Source: Rhynchopus euleeides
Lineage: Eukaryota; Euglenozoa; Diplonemea; Diplonemida; Diplonemidae
Assembly: GCA_963210315.1 (NCBI GenBank)
Contig: OY723258.1
Coordinates: forward strand, 1,054,001-1,118,000
Length of the DNA stretch: 64,000 nt
Direction: 5' to 3'
Shown here: in pieces, positions 18,756 through 29,200 of the stretch
Layout: each line of letters opens with the position of its first letter
How positions within the stretch are numbered: position 1 is the first letter of the stretch
Position numbers and translations under genes: made by a program
Notes under the pieces: generated by a model
What the model saw: only the letters and a program-made list of their open reading frames with translations
Databases searched by the model: none
What the model was told of the DNA's origin: nothing

Positions 18756-18987
18756 GACCTCGCCTCAACAGCCTGAATTGGCGGTTGTCGCGGGATCTCT
18801 TAACCCCTTCGCGTTGCAAGTGAGGAAAAGCTGAACCGGAAGTCCCCCTTCCTCCTTCCCATCAACACCCCCACTACCCATTGCCTTTGCCATTCTTGTC
18901 GTTGCGCACACACACCACCAGGAGAACTATAGCCGAGTCGACGTGTGTGTGCCCCCTGTCTGCGATAGCCGGCCAAGGTATGATTCC
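18756..18987 (+). repeat. Repeat B2, right terminus of the resident element
   Basis: Terminal B copy ending GGTATGATTCC. Immediately beyond it the sequence becomes reverse-strand coding sequence of the interrupted LINE. Confidence 0.85.
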
Positions 18988-20805
18988 CCCAGTCCAGTCC
19001 TCCTCCATCTCCAGGTCCCCACCGCACAGGTCGCGCGGGCCGAGGAAGAGCGGGGGGCGCTCTGACGTTGCGCACAGGAGGCGGGTCCGTCTCATGGGCT
19101 GTACGGAGCGCCACAAGTCCAGGGTCACCGCGTCCCGCATCTCCGACTCCCGCAGCCGCGCTGCCGTCACGGCCACCTCCACCCCAGCCCAGACGAGACA
19201 CGCGAGCGACAGGAACCCCAGCCCCCAGACCCCGCCCGACAGGGCCCCCGCCGACGCCAGGACCGGCAACACCTCTGCCACTCGCTCCGCCCGACTCACC
19301 CGACGCAGCGCGTCCAGCCCGGCGCCGATCCGGTCCTCCGAGCGGCGGACGGAGGCAGGCAGGAGAACCTCCAGGCGCGGCCTGCGGGCCACCCATCGGG
19401 ATCGCCTGCGGGCCCTCCACGACCAGCGAGGGAGCCAGCCGCGTCGGTTGGCCAGGCGGCGCTGCCGTACCATCGCCGAGCCCACCAGCACCCACCCGCC
19501 CGTCGCCAGCCCGTATGCGGACGCCGCCACCACTCCTGCCCGTAGATCGCTCGCAGATAGGACCTCAACCCAGAGCGCGCCGGCGGCGATCACGGCCGCC
19601 CCGCCCAGGCCCGCCGCCAGCCCGCACGCCTCCGTGAACCCCGGGAGCACACCCGCCGCCCTGCCCGACACCCTCAGCCAGCGCACCACCCGGCTCACCC
19701 GCCCTAGGGCCCAGGAAATGCCCCGCGCCGCTCTTGATGGGGACAGCCCCGCAGCCAGCAGTACGGGCAGGACCCCCAACCCCCACCACCAGGCCCAGGC
19801 CGTCTCTCCCTGTAGTGCGACCCACCTAGGCTCCCAGACGAAGACGAACCCCCAGCACGCAGCAGCTGACGAGGCCCAGGCGCGTTCCACCCCGCCCGCC
19901 ACCACCCAGCAGCACCCTCCCACCACCGCTGCTCTCCACGCTTTCGACTGCCCCCACACACTGTGCATCAGCCTCGTCGCCCGTCTCCGCCCGACTGCCC
20001 ACCAGCCTCGCGCCCGGCACCGACTCAGGGCAAATACAGCCGGCCACCAGCTCCAGCCCAGCGTCCCCGCCACCACCACCGCCCACCCAAGAGTCGCCCT
20101 TACCCAGCCAACCCCCCAGTACCCGCCCAGGGGGGGGAGCTCGGGGGAGGGGGGTGGAAAGACATAAGCTGGGAGGGGGGAGCCCGGGACGGGGGGGGGA
20201 CCACACGACACTCCCTCCCACCATCCCCCACAACGCGGGCAGAGCCCATCTCGTCCCCCCCTGTCAGCTATCACGCCGGGGGCGCCGTACTTGGCCCCGC
20301 GGGGGCGGCTAAGCGGCTTCCGCCGCTCCAGAGGCCCTGCGGGCGTGGTCTCTGCAGCGGTGACCGCCGCTGCCTGCTCGGGGGGGGGCCGCGGCCCTTC
20401 CGCAGCCGTCGGGGAGTGCCGTTGGGGGGTGCATGAAGCCGGTGGGTCAGACCGGTGTGCTGTTGTTGGGGGGGGGCCCGTGTGGGCCCCGCCCTCCCCC
20501 GGCTCCGCCTGTCCCGGTGCTGCCGCCGCCGCCGCAGCCGTTGCTGCCGCTGCTCCCGCCGCTACCGGGGGCGACCCGGGCTGCCCACGTGCGGGGGGTT
20601 GCGACCCCCGCGCCGCTGCCGCTACCGGGGGCGGCCCGGGCTGCACTCGTGTGGGGGGCTGCGACCCCCCCGTCTCCCTCGCTACCGGGGGCGGCCCGGG
20701 CTGCTCTCCCGCTGGGGGCGTGAGCGCCGCCACCAGCAGCGCCATGAGGGCCCACTGCCCTCGCCTCCTCGCGTGCCCACGGCCGGGCGCATCTCGCGCC
20801 TCCAT
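18988..20805 (-). CDS. LINE ORF, 5' part: proline-rich multi-pass membrane region
   Basis: 606 codons from the ATG at 20805 to the inserted element. An earlier frame start at 20967 is TTG, so this Met is preferred. Residues 17-32 (WALMALLVAALTPPAG) look like a signal or anchor. 35-170 are Pro/Ala/Gly-rich with repeated (P/R)GSPPVA and QPGPPPVA units. 188-201 has CPRC...C. 225-260, 289-325, 335-354, 388-412, 422-445 and 508-545 are hydrophobic stretches, Trp- and Ala-rich, consistent with about six membrane spans. 448-480 is very basic. The last residues (MEEDWTG) align with MDGRDWADV of the left-edge LINE at matching distance from the OTU motif, so this frame probably runs into the polyprotein at 9319. 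The function of the membrane region is unknown. Confidence 0.65.
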
Positions 20806-22964
20806 CACGACTCGCGCTCGCGTGCGTCGGGGGTGGGAAGGGGGGGACTGGGAAGGGAAGGGGAACAGAGCCCGAGGGACAAGTGGCCCCAGGGGGAGTG
20901 GTTTTTTGCTTGGGGATACGCTATTAGCCCAACCAGCCCTCCCGACTCTGCCCGCCCGCAAGTTCAAGAAGAAGTTTGGAAAGGGGAAAAGGGATGGGGG
21001 AGCCTCACCCTTGTCACCAGGTCCTGGGTAAGACGTTAAACTGCCTGGGGGGGCCGTCCCCGGACCATGACGGGTGCCTGCACCAGGAGTCTAGCACGGC
21101 CGTGGTCCAGGGCATGACCGAAAACTGCTTGGGTACCGAGGCTCCCCAGACCAGGAAGGGTGGAGACACCTGGAGTCTAAATAGTCACACCACGTCAGGC
21201 CAGACCTTCGCATTGCACTCCGCGAAGACTGCCACACAGCCGCGGGGCAGGTGTGCAGCCTGTGGAAAACCTCGTACAGAAAAGGGTCGGCGACCGCCCG
21301 CCCCCAGTCTGAGAGGCAACAGCCGAATCTCGGTGGAGGCGGGCACAAAACAAAAGGGAGAGTCGTCACTGTGCATATCAGCACGGTCCCGCCCTCTGTG
21401 CCAGACCAACACACCACCAAAGGAAAAGAGGAAGAGGCGACGTAAGGCAATGCCTCCGTGCGGCCAGGAGAACACGAAATAGCGACCCCCTCAACGGGGA
21501 ATGCTACGAGCACGGCCAAAAATCGTTCAAATCGTTCAAAATGCCCAGAATTTCCAGATTTTTAAAATCTGCAGAATCTGAGAAATTCTGTAGAATTCTG
21601 CAGATTCTGAGAATTCTGACAGAATTCTGTCAGATTCTGGGGAATTCTGAGAATTCTGCCAGTGGCTTGTGGCCAACTAGCAGCAGCCTGGTATGACAGG
21701 GTAGTCATACACAGGCTATGTACAGGGTCGGCCTCGTCCTGGACCAGTCGTAGGCTTATGCTACTGTTGGTTCTCAGGACTGGCCACCACTGCGCGGGTC
21801 AATTTTTTGAAAAGGGGGCCTTGACCAAAGGCAAACAGTTTTTGAGTTCTTGCACCACTTCATCTCGGGACTACTCTGATTGGATTCCTCGGATTCGTCG
21901 ACACACTGTTTCAGAACTGTGCACTTCTCCATCCACACCGGCATCGGGTCACCCGCTGAATGCCGTGAGGGCCGAAGCCCAGGGTCAGATTTCGGTACAA
22001 GGCGATTAACAGGTCGTTGAGAGGTTCGCAAGTTTAAATGTACCTACAAAAGCTTCATGTACCCGTGATAGGGATTTAGTCATTGCTATAGGTGAAGATC
22101 AGAGCCCAGGCGGGATGTAAGACAGGGTGTCGCAGATGCAACAATGTCTCCAGAGCCACTTTGTATGCCTTTGTTCGGGATGCCCCTTCACCTGTCGCGC
22201 TTAGGTTCCGTCCAAGTTCGCCGATTCCAGTGCTTCAAGAGAGCACACAGTTCCTTCCCAGTAGTCTTCATCCTCGGTTCCGAATCATCGCAGTCCCTCG
22301 AATCCATGGTGCAGAACTAAATTCTCGAAAGGTGGTCAATGTTTTGAAAGGGGCCCGTGACCAGCGGAAATTGGAATTTTTGACCCAAACCTGCAAGTGT
22401 ACTGTTGTTTAACGTTGTCCAAAGCCCCTTGCGGTGTGACAGTATATTCGTTATGTGAATATCTGTCACATGGCTATGGCAACACAGACACAGGCAAGCT
22501 GGGGAGGCGTCGCGTCCGTCGAAAAGATCATTTCTGCACAACTACCGGCATCGCAGCTACGGTAGAAGTGACTGACCCTGTTCTTGTAATCTTGACGCTG
22601 GAAAATTCCATTCGGAAATACCAAACACATCCACTGAAAGTGGATGGAATGGGCGTCAAGACCGTGATTTTTGGGGGAGTGGACTGCCCTGTATCGTGAA
22701 CCCGCTGAGGGTACAAAATACAGAACAGGGAGGCACAGGTGCAGCACAACACAGGCAGGCAGGCAGGAAACAATGGGTGCAGGTCAGACAAAATGTTCGG
22801 TGTCAATCGGCTTGGTTTGGTTTGTAGGGATGATGCGGAACACACAACCCGCACCCAACCTCCAGATTCAGCCACTGTACCCATTTTCAACCTCCAGCCT
22901 GACGTACAAGACGACCAGGCCGTGACGGACACTGTGTTGCCTAAAAGGCGTTGTTCTCACGGAG
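20806..22964. other. Probable LINE 5' region and unassigned sequence
   Basis: 20806 to about 21000 is the likely 5' leader of the LINE, but its end and target duplication were not located. 21530-21660 is AT-rich with many GAATTCTG-type repeats that can pair with each other. 21660-22964 has scattered short ORFs without recognisable domains. I see no supportable gene. Confidence 0.35.
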
Positions 22965-23555
22965 CAATGTGACAATGGCGACTGTCGCTCAGCGATTCAG
23001 CGACTGTCGCTTTTGGCCCAGCGATCGTCGCCAGAGCGTTTCTGGACCGAAATTTCGGATTTCATTTCCGGAAAATTTCCGGATCGTGGTGGGGTCACTT
23101 TGCTCTGGGAGATGAGTTTTTGGCCATTCAAATTTTTTGACATTTCCCCCCCGTTGTCTGTGGACCACCCAAAAATGAAATCGAAAACTGGAAAAAATGA
23201 AAAATCCGAAAAATTATTTTCTCGAAAAAAGTGGGTTCGTGGGTTTCGTTGTTTCCCACAACCCCGAAAAAAAAATTTGGAAAAATTTTCCGAGTGGTGG
23301 ACTTTTTTCTCACAAAAGTTTTTTTTCGATTTCACTTTTCGGCCCTTATGAAACTTGGCCCGAAAACTCGATTGGCCAAAAACTCATCTCCCAGAGCAAA
23401 GTGACCCCACCACGGTCCGGAAAAGTTCCGGAAATCAAAGTTGGAAAAATGGGTGAGCGACTCAGCGACAGTCGCTACACCCGTCGCAGTCGCAATCGCT
23501 GAATCGCTAGCGACTGTAGCGTTACTCGAGCGACGGTGTAGCAATTGTCACATTG
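22965..23555. mobile_element. 591-bp foldback/MITE, copy 1
   Basis: The ends are CAATGTGACAATGGCGACTG on the left and the inverse of CAATGTGACAATTGC on the right. A 7-bp direct repeat, CACGGAG, flanks it (22958-22964 and 23556-23562). Inside, a long imperfect inverted repeat pairs 23080-23125 with 23365-23410 (GTGGGGTCACTTTGCTCTGG against its complement). There is no coding capacity. Copy 2 at 37072-40938 has the same ends and the same flank length. Confidence 0.85.
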
Positions 23556-23562
23556 CACGGAG

Positions 23563-24390
23563 TATAGACGCAGTTCGTCCTCACACCTCAGCAAGATACT
23601 CACCGTAACTCACCTAAAAAGGGTGGGAAACAGCAAGGTTTGGTAAACATCGTTCTTCTCAGCAGGTTGGCACAATTCATCCACACACGTTGTTTCGCTT
23701 CCTAACGCATACATTGTCGTACCAGAGGGGGAAGCTCTTCAGTGCAGTCCCTCCGCATGTGTGGATTAACGGCCTCTGTGGTTAAAAATCACACAGTTTG
23801 TCTAGACATCGCTTCAAGAATTTCGTACACCATAATCACCGTGACTTCCTGTTTAAGTGAGTAGCTGGCTAAGGGGGGTGTCGCTAGTCACCCGTCCCGA
23901 AGGACTGCTGCCCTTATTCTTTTTTGGGGGGATTTCCCTCGAAAAATACTACGAGAAACACTTGGCATCGATGATGTGAGTGTTGCATTCAATGCCATTG
24001 AACGTTTAAAAGACAAGGCGTTGTGTGTGCGCCAAACCCGGATGACAAACCTCACGTGGTTTGGCTGATGAAGCTTGGTGTGAATGTGCGCACAGTCATA
24101 ACAACAAGGCAAGGTAGATTGTGTTTGTCACCCAAAGCGCTGCCAACTATCTTTTTCACTGTGGGGGTCTTCGCTACGGGATGGTCGTCAGTGCACCTCG
24201 GTGTATTTGCTGTTGAAATAGTGAAAACTGACGAAGATTGACGAAGAATAACGACCAGCGAAGACCCCCTTGTGACAACCTTCTTGTGTGTGGTTTTGTC
24301 CCCCAAAAAGAGAACTCGTCCAGCCAGTGGGTCGCAACAAGCGACACTCACACCTTCCCATTTTGTAAGTTCGGCGTAGCCAACTCAGGA
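23563..24390. other. Gene-less interval with a possible short exon
   Basis: A plus-strand frame of about 68 codons ends at a TGA near 24071 and reads FWGDFPRKILRETLGIDDV. It looks protein-like but has no Met and no recognised domain. GTAAGT at 24365 could be a donor site. Evidence is too thin to call a gene. Confidence 0.2.
24163..24269. repeat. Small palindromic insertion
   Basis: GGGGGTCTTCGCT (24163-24175) and its exact complement AGCGAAGACCCCC (24257-24269) bound a 107-bp segment with further inner pairing. It looks like a tiny foldback element. Confidence 0.6.
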
Positions 24391-24984
24391 TAGAGGAGGC
24401 ATAGCCTGCTGACCTGGCTGTCTAAAAAATTATTTTTTTTAAAATCGCATTGTCTTTTCGACCCTATACCAAAAGTGGTCCCAAATCGGTCCGGGACGAC
24501 CGTCCACAACCGTCCACACTCTCTAAATGCTCGATGTTGCATTTTAAATTCAAAAATTCACATTTTCCAGCCAACTGGGCCAGTTTCCTTAGGAAAATGG
24601 CTCAAAATCGCAAACACTCCATTTCTACGGGCCACCACAGGCCAATAGAGTACCAAAATCGGTTTTTTCGCATTCTACGGCCTCAGGCAGACCGTCCACA
24701 CCCAAAAATCACCCCCAGGTGGTCAATATTGGGGTGTTCTGGCACTTTTTCACCTGTGGACGGTTGTGGACGGCTGTGGATGGCTGTGGATGGTTGTGGA
24801 CGGCTGTGGACGGTCTGCCAAGAGGTTACTGGAGGTTGCTAGGCTGCGGGCGGACCGTCCACACCCAAAAAACACCCCCAGTTGGTCACGATGGGGACGG
24901 TACGTCTCTTTTTCGTCTGTAGACGGTTGTGGACGGTCTGCCAATAGGTTGCTCCAGGATGCGAGATTGTTCTCGGTAGGTCAC

Positions 24985-26078
24985 CGACTGTAACCGATTG
25001 TTCTCGGCATGTAACCGATTGTAACCGATTGTAACCGATTGTAACCGATTGTTCTTGGCATGTATCCGATTGTAACCGATTGTCCTCGTCATGTAACCGA
25101 TTGTAACCGATCGTTCTTGGCATGTAACCGATTGTCACCGATTGTCCTCGTCATGTAACCGATTGTAACCGATTGTTCTTGGCATGTAACCGATTGTCAC
25201 CGATTGTCCTCGTCATGTAACCGATTGTAACCGATCGTTCTTGGCATGTAACCGATTGTAACCGATTGTTCTTGGCATGTAACCGATTGTCACCGATTGT
25301 CCTCGTCATGTAACCGATTGTAACCGATCGTTCTTGGCATGTAACCGATTGTAACCGATTGTCCTCGTCATGTAACCGATTGTAACCGATCGTTCTTGGC
25401 ATGTAACCGATTGTAACTGATTGTTCTCGGCATGTAACCGATTGTAACCGATTGTTCTTGGCCTGTAACCGATTGTAACCGATTGTTCTTGGCATGTAAC
25501 CGATTGTCACCGATTGTTCTCGTCATGTAACCGATTGTAACCGATCGTTCTTGGCATGTAACCGATTGTAACTGATTGTTCTCGGCATGTAACCGATTGT
25601 AACCGATTGTTCTTGGCCTGTAACCGATTGTAACCGATTGTTCTCGGCATGTAACCGATTGTAACCGATTGTTCTCGGCATGTAACCGATTGTAACCGAT
25701 CGTTCTTGGCATGTAACCGATTGTAACCGATTGTTCTCGGCATGTAACCGATTGTAACCGATTGTTCTCGTCATGTAACCGATTGTAACCGATCGTTCTT
25801 GGCATGTAACCGATTGTAACCGATTGTTCTCGGCATGTAACCGATTGTAACCGATTGTTCTCGTCATGTAACCGATTGTAACCGATCGTTCTTGGCATGT
25901 AACCGATTGTAACTGATTGTTCTTGGCATGTAACCGATTGTAACCGATTGCCCTCGTCATGTAACCGATTGTAACCGATTGTTCTTGGCATGTAACCGAT
26001 TGTAACCGATCGTTCTTGGCATGTAACCGATTGTAACCGATTGTTCTTGGCATGTAACCGATTGTAACCGAAACAGAA
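24985..26078. repeat. 31-bp satellite with paired GTAACC boxes
   Basis: About 35 head-to-tail units of 31 bp. Each has two TGTAACCGAT boxes 10 bp apart plus a TTCTTGGCA or TTCTCGTCA segment; variants drop or add a box. There are no unique spacers. It lies 0.6 kb inside the left TIR of the transposon, where transposase subterminal sites would be expected. Confidence 0.95.
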
Positions 26079-26241
26079 CGGTGTCTCCCCTTGCCCCCTC
26101 CACTCTCGGTCACTCTGCGTGCCTCCCAGATGTTGTGTGCGGACCCCTCAGCAGACTGCTTAACTTTAACTTTGCTGCACCTACGTTGCTCACACAGCAC
26201 TAACCCACTGCAGGCACTGGCACGTTCCACAGCTTCTGATA

Positions 26242-29200
26242 ATGTCCGGCTTGGTTACCTTCGCGGAAGCGTGCAAGCTGCAGGGTATCCCAGACGAGAC
26301 TACGGGGAAGGTCGCGGGTGCGCTTCTCCGCAACGCAGGATGGCCGAAACCCGTAACGAGCCGGACCTCAAACGGCGTGCAGAAGATGTATTGCTTGGCA
26401 GATATCCGTCGGCCCAATCCCCTCTCCTCCGAAGAGGCAATCCGGCAGTTGACTGCTTCGTCCCCGGGCCGCTGCTTCCCCGACGATGTCCTGATCGCTC
26501 CTCTGGGTGAGCCCGATGATCTCGCTGATCAGGCGGCGCTCCTCCCCCACCCCGAGGATGCGGATCCCGTCTCGCAGAGCGTGATCTCGGCGGTCACGCG
26601 GGGTCCTGCTGCTGCTGGCAACGACGAGCCTGATGAGCCTGAGGCGCCTCCGTCACCGACTCCCGTGCCGCCGAAACCTCTGCCTGCCGCGCTCCCACCG
26701 ACGTCTCCGACGAGTCCCGCCGACGATGTCGACATTGGTTCTTCTGTGTGCAGTGACCCTGCCGACCTCGCCAGCCTCGATGACCTCGCCGACCTCGCCG
26801 ACTCCGCCTGCCCCGTTGACTCCGCCTCCCACGCCAACACCGACTCCCCCGTTGCGACTGCGATGGACGCGTTGCGTGACGCTGTGGCTGCTGGTGAGGG
26901 GTGGTGCTGCATCAGCAGCGCCGAGTACCTGACTCTCCTGCGCTCCCTCTTGCCCGCAGGTGCGAAGGTGTCGGACACCGCCCTCTTCTCCCTGGTGAAG
27001 GAGAACGCCGACTGCATGTCTTCTGCTCTGCATCCTCACGAGAAGGGTAGTGATACCCGGGGGATGAAGAAGAAGTACTGCATCGGAAATGCAGTGCCGG
27101 GACGGCCGTGCAGCCTCCACTTCGTCGGACAGGGCACGCCTCCGCCGGCCCCCGTGGGGCGCCCCTCCAAGACCCTCCCCGAGCGGGTCTTGCAGGTCAA
27201 GGCTTTGCAGAAGGCCTTGCTGAGGGCGAAGGACCGCATTGCGCAGCTGACGGAGGAGTTGGCTGCTGCGCACGAGGTTCTCGGGCGCAAGGGGGACATT
27301 GTTCTTCGTGGGGTGACGGGCCGGAAGTCCTGCACCGAGCCCTACCCCATGAAGGTGCTGCGGGCGCTGTTGGAGTTGCGGATGGCTGGCATCGGTCAGG
27401 AGTCGTCGCGCAGGGTGCTGCGCGACATCATCAAGCTCCTGAGCGATGGGGTGGAGATGCCGATCCCCTCTCGCTGGACGCTCCGCGAATTCGAGATCCC
27501 GAGCGGAGCGGCTTCCTTCGCCGTCTTCTTGGAGGATGTCGCGAGGACGCAGACCGGCGGAGGGGGCCTAGGCAAAGACCGGCAGAAGGCCACCCTCTCC
27601 CTCGCCCACGATGCCACCTCCTCCTTGGGCCGGAGTAGTGTCTCGCTGCACGTTGTCACCGCCCACGTCGCTGCAGACGAGAATCGCGTACGCGGGGCCT
27701 GCGCCTCCGCCCTCCCCCTGAAGAACGGGAAGGCTGCAGGGAAGACCTCCAACCTGCAGGCGGTCCGCCGCATAGTCTCCGCCCACAAGCTCCGTATTAG
27801 CAACGCCACCCTGAGCGACCATGCTAGCACGGAGGCGAAGGCGACCAGGGACGCGGGGGGCGCCATCGTCCACCTACGGTGCATGCACCATAAGGTTGGA
27901 GGCGCACTGAAGTACGCAGTGCAGACGGCGGGGAAGGCCTTGATGATGTCTCATCGGGTCGACCCGGCAGCCAACGTTGCCAGCGTACTTGCAGTCCTCG
28001 ACCCGACAAACGGCCGGTCAACCGCCGGGGTCATTTTCGTGGATGCTGAGCTTGGGAAAGCACTTGACATGCGCTACCCCCGGGGCCTGGGGTTTGCCCG
28101 TGAGCGGGGGTCGAAGTGGCATGCCCGTCCTCAGCAGTGCTCCCGCCTCCTCAAGTTCTCCGCCTCCATCCTGGAGATGGTGAGAGAGGAGCGGTTCACC
28201 CCGACTGCGACAGAGATCCTCACTCTTCTGGGGACCCCCACCGTCGCCGCCTACTGTGCAGCCTGCCATTTCATTGGCAGCCTGTACTTGAGGTTCCTCA
28301 ACGACCTCAAGCCCAGGCGGTTGAACGAGGAGACGGGCCGCCTCGAGGTCAACTTCGAGGCGGGATGGGGTGTGCTGAGGCCGCTGCACCTCCTCGCCCG
28401 CGACCTGAGCGCCGACTCCGCCGACAACGACTTCCCTGCCCTGCGGAAGCATTGGGGACAACCCCGCCACGGTGAGGAGGAGGTGGGGCGGGCTGAGGCG
28501 TTGGAGGTGGTGAAGGATCACCACGATGTATTTGCGGAGGTCTGGGTTCCCTGCATCCAGGGGTTTGCGAGCACATTGGCAAGGTTCATCGGCTACGATG
28601 AAGCTGCAATGGCGTCGGCATCACCCGAAGACCTCCCTTCGCTACCCTCCACACAAGACCTCGCAGAGTGTGTGGCTGGGAATGCATCGTTCTTGGCGCA
28701 GAGGGCCCCCAACCTCTCTTCTGCTGCCTTGTCTGGGATTACCCAGAGCAAGGTGAACCGCTTCCTGTTGGGTTATGGCAACTGCAACAACGCAAGGTAT
28801 GCAGGCTCTTCAGCCTCCTTTTTTCTCCCCTCCCTTCGTTCTTTTTTTTTACATCGCAACAACATATGCTGGCAGAGTCAGAACCGATAGATTTTTTTTA
28901 TCTCATTCATTGTCATTCTCTCTTCCTCTCTTCTTCATGACTTTTCCAAGTCACGAAGAAGACTACTTCATTATCACCATTTCCTGTTTTCAGTGTGATT
29001 CGTCGTACAACCATTCCTTTCCATCGCCTTACAGGTACGGCCGTTTGCTGCGCCAGGCGAAGCGGGCGCGGAAGAAGACCCGTGGCGGGATGTACACCGA
29101 GGCCGCGGCGAACACCGCCACGGGGGCTTCTGCGGCTGCGCTGAAGGCCGTCAGCGGGGTGGCCCACCCTGACCTCGTCCGCCTCTGCGCCCTCCACGCC

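Larger units (their letters stand above)
9320..18987 (+). mobile_element. Ngaro/DIRS-type tyrosine-recombinase retrotransposon (composite, self-nested)
   Basis: The layout is A, gag, [A, gag, YR, RT-RNase H, B], YR, RT-RNase H, B, A, B. The outer element therefore has the split direct repeats of Ngaro/PAT-type elements: A at 9320, B-A-B at 18260-18987. The bracketed block, 10775-15396, is a second copy inserted between its gag and YR genes. The element interrupts the LINE ORF: taking its ends as 9320 and 18987 leaves the two LINE pieces in the same frame, within one-base uncertainty. There is no obvious target duplication, as expected for YR-mediated integration. All six ORFs are open. Confidence 0.85.

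Noticed and set aside
18881-20167. 428-codon plus-strand ORF
   Set aside because: Antisense to the membrane-region ORF, Arg/Pro-rich low complexity, and starts inside repeat B.
22739-22972. Short plus-strand ORF ending at the foldback
   Set aside because: No domain, ends by chance at the insertion, and the joined frame stops immediately.
24985-26078. CRISPR-like regularly repeated array
   Set aside because: Units are contiguous near-identical 31-mers without unique spacers, and the context is eukaryotic; it is a satellite.
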